Assembly (NCBI GenBank): GCA_035652435.1
Contig: DASRDU010000114.1
Span: forward strand, 62,001 to 126,000
DNA from: DASRDU01 sp035652435
Lineage (GTDB): Bacteria > Acidobacteriota > Blastocatellia > RBC074
Length of the DNA: 64,000 nt
Direction of reading: 5' to 3'
Positions 59,600-64,000 of the stretch are shown here, one piece after another (position 1 is the first letter of the stretch; every line of letters begins with the position of its first letter). The notes beneath the pieces were generated by a model. That model ran no database searches and was not told the origin of the DNA. It saw nothing but the letters and a program-made list of their open reading frames with translations. Made by a program: the position numbers and the translations under genes.

Positions 59600-59659
59600 G
59601 TAATGTACCGGTCTCGCCTGTCCCGGTTCAGAGATTTTTCCGTCTGCCGGGATGGTTAT

Positions 59660-61141
59660 TCAGAGAACCGAGGCCAGCGTGCGGATGCCCTGCTGAATGG
59701 CTTTCGGCGTAACGCTCGCGTAATTCAGCAGCAGCCCCGGAGGCGGATGGCGGGCGAGGTAGTAGCGGGAAAGCGGCGGCACGTCGAGCCCCTTCGCCGC
59801 GGCACGTTCGGAAATTGCCTGATCGTTTGCGCCCTTTTGCAGCCAGCCCGCGACGTGCAACCCGGTATCCGTCGGCCCGGCGCGGAGCCTGTTCCCCAGA
59901 TGCCGGGCGACTGATTCCAACAGCACCTCGCGGCGTTCGCGGTAAATGTTTCGCATCCGCCGGATGTGCGCGCCGAAGTGCCCTTCCGCGATGAAGTCGG
60001 CCATCACCGCCTGCATAAAGCCCGGCGTGCAGCCGTCGGTCAGCGTGCGCGCCGCCGTGAATTTGTCCACCAGATCACCGGGCACGACCAGATACGCGAG
60101 CCTGAGCGCGGGGAACATCACCTTGTTGAAGGTGCCGGTGTAAATCACGCGCCCCGCCGGGTCGAGCCCCTGCACCGACGCGAGCGGTCGCCCCGTGTAG
60201 CGGAATTCGCTGTCGTAATCGTCCTCGATCACCCAGGCGTCCGCGCGCGCCGCCCATTCGAGTAGCGCGAGGCGGCGCCCGAGGCTCATTGTCACGCCGG
60301 TCGGGTACTGGTGCGACGGCGTGACGTAAGCGAGCCGCGCCGCGGGTGCGCGTTCCCTGCCGACTTCGACATTCAGGCCATCGTCATCCACGGGCACGGG
60401 CACGATCTGCGCAGCAGCGCCCTGTAACGCGGCGCGTGCGTTGATGTAGCCCGGATCTTCCAGCCACACCGGATCGCCCGGGTCGAGCAGCAGTCGCGCC
60501 GCCAGTTCAATCGCCTGCTGCGTGCTGGTCAGAATGATGACCTGCCGCCAGTCGCATTTGACCGCCCGCGCCGTCCCGAGGTAATCGCTCACCGCCTCTC
60601 TGAGCGGCCTGTAGCCAGCCGCCTCGCCGTGCAGGAGCAGTTCTTCCCGGTACAGCCGCGATCGCCGCGCGATCAGCCGGTGCCACGCGCGGAACGGGAA
60701 GCAATCAAGTGCAGGGACGCAGGGGGTGAAAGCGCGGGCTGACGCGGATTCGGATTCGGCAGCCGAAGCAACAATGATCCGGCCCCGTTCGGAAAGCACG
60801 GCTTCACGCCTCTTGTATGATGCGCAAACTTTCGCGTGCGCCCGGCGTGGCGGTCTGGACTGCTCGGGGATTTCGCCAGCGACGTAACTTCCCGCGCCCA
60901 CGCGCCGGAGCAGGAAGCCTTCGGCCTCAAGCTGTGAGAAAGCGACTTCGACAGTGTTGCGGGAAACGCCGAGGTCAGCGGCGAGCGTGCGCGTCGAAGG
61001 GAGCCGCGATTCCGGCTTCAGGTCGCCGGCCAGAATCGCGCCGCGAATCCGCTCGCAGACCTGCAGGTAAAGCGGCAGCGGATGATGATTGGCCAGCCCG
61101 TCAAGGGCCGGAAGGATTGCGCCGGTGGCCTGCTTACCCAT
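59660..61141 (-). CDS. MocR/GntR-type transcriptional regulator with aminotransferase domain
   Basis: A 493-residue regulator of the MocR/PdxR type. The N-terminal winged helix is ERIRGAILAGDLKPESRLPS and TRTLAADLGVSRNTVEVAFS. The rest is a class I aminotransferase-like domain with YVTPSHQYPTGVTMSLGRR, WVIEDDYDSEFRY and the PLP-lysine region YTGTFNKVMFPALRLAYL. These regulators bind PLP or its derivatives and control vitamin B6, GABA or amino-acid genes; the target here is unknown. It overlaps the GNAT gene by 8 bases (ATGGGTAA), with which it is cotranscribed. Confidence 0.92.
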   Translation of the reverse strand: MGKQATGAILPALDGLANHHPLPLYLQVCERIRGAILAGDLKPESRLPSTRTLAADLGVSRNTVEVAFSQLEAEGFLLRRVGAGSYVAGEIPEQSRPPRRAHAKVCASYKRREAVLSERGRIIVASAAESESASARAFTPCVPALDCFPFRAWHRLIARRSRLYREELLLHGEAAGYRPLREAVSDYLGTARAVKCDWRQVIILTSTQQAIELAARLLLDPGDPVWLEDPGYINARAALQGAAAQIVPVPVDDDGLNVEVGRERAPAARLAYVTPSHQYPTGVTMSLGRRLALLEWAARADAWVIEDDYDSEFRYTGRPLASVQGLDPAGRVIYTGTFNKVMFPALRLAYLVVPGDLVDKFTAARTLTDGCTPGFMQAVMADFIAEGHFGAHIRRMRNIYRERREVLLESVARHLGNRLRAGPTDTGLHVAGWLQKGANDQAISERAAAKGLDVPPLSRYYLARHPPPGLLLNYASVTPKAIQQGIRTLASVL

Positions 61142-62081
61142 GATCGTCTGAATTATCCGAGGCCGGGTCGGCCTCCAGGTCTTTCACCAGTCTGACCTCT
61201 GAAACGCCATTGAATTGATAACCGAGCCGCTCGTTCACCCGCTGCATGAGCGGGTTCGCGCTGCAGGTTTCAAAGCGCTCCTGCCCGTCATCAATGCACA
61301 TCCGGATCGCCCGCGCCTTCATGTATTTCGCAATCCCCAGATTCCTGTAGCCCGCGTGGACTGCGGTTCCGGGGCCGCTTCTGACGCTGGTATACCCCAC
61401 ATACGAGTCTCGGAATCTGGCAATGATGAGCCGTTCGGGCTCCTCGATGTTCGTAAAAAATTTCCGGAAGTCGTCTATGGTCACCATCCCGCCACTCTGC
61501 GTCGGGTCGGGAGAGAGCCACCCTCGGCGGGCTTGATCCTGGAGCTCCGCGAGTCTGGCTATCGGGTCATTGCCTGCTCCCAGCTCGTCTTTCAGAGTGG
61601 TGAGTGAGAAAGCCATCGCCTGAAACTTTTTTCCCAGGCCTTCCCACTTCGCGTAATCGAAATCTCCTGCCCGTAGTGTCATTCCCCGCATTCTGTGAAT
61701 CTCTGCGAATCCTCTGGCCAGCGCAAACTTCAGGCTCGCCCCCGTATTTTCAAGCAATCGGGCCTGGAGATATCTTCCGCCCGCCTTCCTGACTTCGCCT
61801 TCGATGGTTTGCAAAAGCAGAGTCCCGATTCCCTGCCCCGTGTGGCGCGGGTCAACAAGCAGGTTCAGCCTGAAATGCGTTTCGTCCAGACGGTAAGCAG
61901 ACGCGTAGCCTTTGACCGCTTCGTCTTTGCACACAACCCTGAAGCAATCCTTCTCCAGGCTCTCGACCTGCTGGCAGGGCTGCCAGGGGAAGCGGGAGGC
62001 GAGATCAATTGACCCGTACGTCTCATCCCGCAGACGAAGCACGGCCTCGTAATCAGCCTGCTTGAAGTGCGCTATTTCCAT
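61134..62081 (-). CDS. Tandem GNAT acetyltransferase
   Basis: A 315-residue protein with two GNAT-type domains. The first (about residues 1-140) has NLLVDPRHTGQGIGTLLLQT, the acetyl-CoA-binding loop. The second (about 190-300) has HAGYRNLGIAKYMKARAIRM and TCSANPLMQRVNERLGYQ. The second domain lacks a perfect Q/RxxGxG/A motif (YRNLGIA) but retains the fold pattern. Substrates are unknown. It overlaps the MocR gene downstream by 8 bases and follows the GH95 gene by 13 bases. Confidence 0.87.
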   Translation of the reverse strand: MEIAHFKQADYEAVLRLRDETYGSIDLASRFPWQPCQQVESLEKDCFRVVCKDEAVKGYASAYRLDETHFRLNLLVDPRHTGQGIGTLLLQTIEGEVRKAGGRYLQARLLENTGASLKFALARGFAEIHRMRGMTLRAGDFDYAKWEGLGKKFQAMAFSLTTLKDELGAGNDPIARLAELQDQARRGWLSPDPTQSGGMVTIDDFRKFFTNIEEPERLIIARFRDSYVGYTSVRSGPGTAVHAGYRNLGIAKYMKARAIRMCIDDGQERFETCSANPLMQRVNERLGYQFNGVSEVRLVKDLEADPASDNSDDHG

Positions 62082-62094
62082 CTCGGGATCAATC

Positions 62095-64000
62095 TCAGCG
62101 GAAGCTGATGCGGTATTCCTTCCCGGCTGCCATCTTCAGTTGAACCACTCCGTCCTCAGCCGCAGTGACGGGCAGTTTCCTTCCGTTCTCTGAAACGTCT
62201 GCGATCTGCTGCCCGCGCGGCGGCCTTAGCTTATGCTCGCCATCCACTGAGGGGCGCAGGATGGCGAGGGCCGCTTTGCCTGCCGTCCAGTCGAGGTCAA
62301 CTCCGACGGCGCCGCGCGCCCGCAATCCCCTGATCGAACCCGCGGGCCAGGCTTTCGGCAGCGCAGGCAGAAAGCCGAGTTCGCCGGCGTGGCTTTGCAG
62401 CAGCATTTCAGCCATCCCGGCAGTCCCGCCGAAGTTGCCGTCAATCTGGAACGGCGGGTGATTATCAAACAGGTTCGGGTGGGTTGATTTGGCGAGCAGG
62501 GCCAGAATGTTTTCGTGCGCGGTGTCGCCCTCTTCGAGACGCGCCCAGAAGTTGATGATCCAGGCGCGGCTCCATCCCGTGTGGCCGCTGCCGGCCTGCA
62601 ATCTGCGCTCAAGTGTGACGCGTGCCGCCCTGGCCAGCTCGGGCGTGCCGCGCAGCGTGATCTGATTGCCCGGATGCAGGGCGAACAGGTGCGAGATGTG
62701 GCGGTGGCCGGGGTCGGGTTCGTCGTAATCCTCCTGCCACTCCTGGAGCTGGCCATGCTTCCCGATCCGGAGCGGCGCCAGGCGGTCGCGCGTGGCAATC
62801 AATTTCTGCCGAAACTCTGCGTCAACTCCAAGTATCTGACTCGCTTCAATGACGCGGCTTAAAAGAGCGTGAGTGATCTCAATATCCATCGTCGGCCCCA
62901 TGCACAGCTTCGCCACAGTGCCGTCGGGCAGGCGGTAGCGATTCTCAGGCGAAAGCGACGGGCCGGTGATCAGGTGGCCCTTGCCGTCATCAACCAGATA
63001 GTCGAGGAAGAATTCGGCGGCCTCCTTCATCACCGGATAGCCGCGCTTTGCGAGGAACGCACGGTCGCGGGTGAAGTCGTAATGATCCCACAGGTGCAGG
63101 CTCAGCCACGCCGCGCCCATCGGCCAGATGCCCGACCCCACGCCGTCAATCGGCACCGCATGCCCCCACAGGTCCGTGTTGTGGTGCATCACGAAGCCGC
63201 GCGCGCCATAGAGGTTCTTCGCGACCCTGCGCCCGTCTTCGCGGGCATTGTCAATCAGGTCGAAGAGCGGCTCGTGCAGTTCGGAAAGGTTGCAGACCTC
63301 GGCGGGCCAGTAATTCATCTCGGTATTGATGTTGATCGTGAATTTGCTGTCCCACGAGGGCGCGAGTTTGTCATTCCAGATGCCCTGCAGGTTCGCCGCC
63401 ATCGTGCCGGGGCGGCTGCTTGCCATCAGGAGGTAGCGCCCGAACTGAAAGTATAAAGTCTCAAGCGCGAGGTCTTTCTCGCCGGCCTGCACCCGCCGGA
63501 GTCGCTCGTCAGTCGGGAGGTCGGGGACAGGGGCGGCGAGATTGAATTCGACGCGACGGAAGAGGCGCTGGTGATCGGCCACGTGGTCAGCGCGCAGCCT
63601 GGCGTAAGGCTTTTTCGCGGCGGCCAGGTATTGTTCGCATTTCGCCGTCACATCTTTTTCGCGGAAATTCGTCGCCGCAGCAAAGACGAGCGTGGCGGCG
63701 TTCGCGCCGTCAATGACGAGTTCACTGCCTTCGACGCGCGTCTTTCCGCCTTCGGGCAGGACGCGCAAAACGCCCTGGAACCTGACCCCGACCTTGCGTT
63801 CCTGCTGATGGCGTTCGCTGCGGGCAATCGCTTCGCCTTCGATCACGACGCGGTCAGGGCCGACCACGCTTGTTTTGCTGTCAGCTTCGCGCGTCAGCGT
63901 GGCCGCAAACGTCAGGGCGCCCGGCTTGTCGCTCGTCAGGCGGACGACGATCACCTGATCAACTGCCGACGAAAAAACCTCGCGGGTGAAGCGCGCGTCG
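62095..64000 (-). CDS. GH95 family alpha-L-fucosidase (5' end outside window)
   Basis: The frame is open to the right edge, giving 634 residues of an incomplete protein. From the edge it reads ARFTREVFSSAVDQVIVVRL, which is the GH95 N-terminal region, so the start lies outside and the GTG at 63954 is internal. Diagnostic blocks are SSRPGTMAANLQGIWNDKLA, FTININTEMNYWPAEVCNLS, GPSLSPENRY (likely acid) and FQIDGNFGGTAGMAEMLL. GH95 enzymes remove terminal fucose (or galactose) from glycans; specificity is not shown. A signal peptide, if any, would be outside. It heads a GH95-GNAT-MocR operon. Confidence 0.93.
   Translation of the reverse strand, partial: DARFTREVFSSAVDQVIVVRLTSDKPGALTFAATLTREADSKTSVVGPDRVVIEGEAIARSERHQQERKVGVRFQGVLRVLPEGGKTRVEGSELVIDGANAATLVFAAATNFREKDVTAKCEQYLAAAKKPYARLRADHVADHQRLFRRVEFNLAAPVPDLPTDERLRRVQAGEKDLALETLYFQFGRYLLMASSRPGTMAANLQGIWNDKLAPSWDSKFTININTEMNYWPAEVCNLSELHEPLFDLIDNAREDGRRVAKNLYGARGFVMHHNTDLWGHAVPIDGVGSGIWPMGAAWLSLHLWDHYDFTRDRAFLAKRGYPVMKEAAEFFLDYLVDDGKGHLITGPSLSPENRYRLPDGTVAKLCMGPTMDIEITHALLSRVIEASQILGVDAEFRQKLIATRDRLAPLRIGKHGQLQEWQEDYDEPDPGHRHISHLFALHPGNQITLRGTPELARAARVTLERRLQAGSGHTGWSRAWIINFWARLEEGDTAHENILALLAKSTHPNLFDNHPPFQIDGNFGGTAGMAEMLLQSHAGELGFLPALPKAWPAGSIRGLRARGAVGVDLDWTAGKAALAILRPSVDGEHKLRPPRGQQIADVSENGRKLPVTAAEDGVVQLKMAAGKEYRISFR

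Overview
The window is high-GC DNA from a Gram-negative, outer-membrane bacterium, most likely an acidobacterium (Blastocatellia-type). The main reasons are a secreted VWFA protein of the type common in Acidobacteriota (31587-32621), an LptE-like LPS-assembly lipoprotein, an ECF sigma/anti-sigma pair, a FecR/DUF6600-like surface protein, and many secreted proteins with signal peptides. This assignment is inference from gene content; no rRNA or other definitive marker is present. I found no tRNA, rRNA, CRISPR array, complete insertion sequence or prophage.

Layout. 1-8.4 kb: an open-ended secreted tail-fibre-like protein, a remnant of a DNA methyltransferase-like gene, a DUF1361 membrane protein with a PPK2 polyphosphate kinase, a secreted zinc phospholipase C-like protein, and small stress or housekeeping genes. 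8.5-18.5 kb: a PpiD/SurA-like chaperone, a large FecR-type surface protein, a structured RNA/terminator element, a D-aminoacylase-type amidohydrolase and a secreted M14 peptidase. 18.6-20.4 kb: a fluoride-resistance unit with a crcB-type fluoride riboswitch overlapping an intrinsic terminator, then crcB, a DUF190 gene and a tandem DUF190 gene. 20.6-31.5 kb: core information processing (lepA, LON-domain protein, mutS2, dnaG, rpoD), interrupted at 22.4-24.5 kb by a compositionally distinct restriction-modification module.

31.5-41.9 kb: a VWFA protein translationally coupled to an O-antigen-ligase-like protein that carries an internal PDZ-like domain, a large TPR protein, an ECF sigma/anti-sigma/DUF4097 cluster, a stand-alone radical SAM enzyme and a DUF1573 protein. 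42-47.4 kb: the leuS-lptE-holA group on the minus strand, with a thioesterase and an unrecognised gene between lptE and holA, and a 26-bp inverted repeat just after leuS. 47.7-56 kb: an unknown envelope protein, an HpnK/ChbG-type deacetylase overlapping a flippase-like membrane protein, and alaS followed immediately by mazE, mazF and an FtsX/MacB-type permease. 56-64 kb: a secreted sialidase-like protein, a DcsG-like ATP-grasp protein with a DUF1272 gene, OsmC, a rhodanese, and a GH95 fucosidase-GNAT-MocR operon that runs off the right edge.

The most interesting items are the riboswitch-controlled fluoride unit with duplicated DUF190, the PDZ-like domain inside an O-antigen ligase, the mazEF pair whose ribosome-binding site lies in the last codons of alaS, the restriction-modification island with an unfamiliar endonuclease partner, and the structured element at 13642-13723. 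None can be called a new system from sequence alone.
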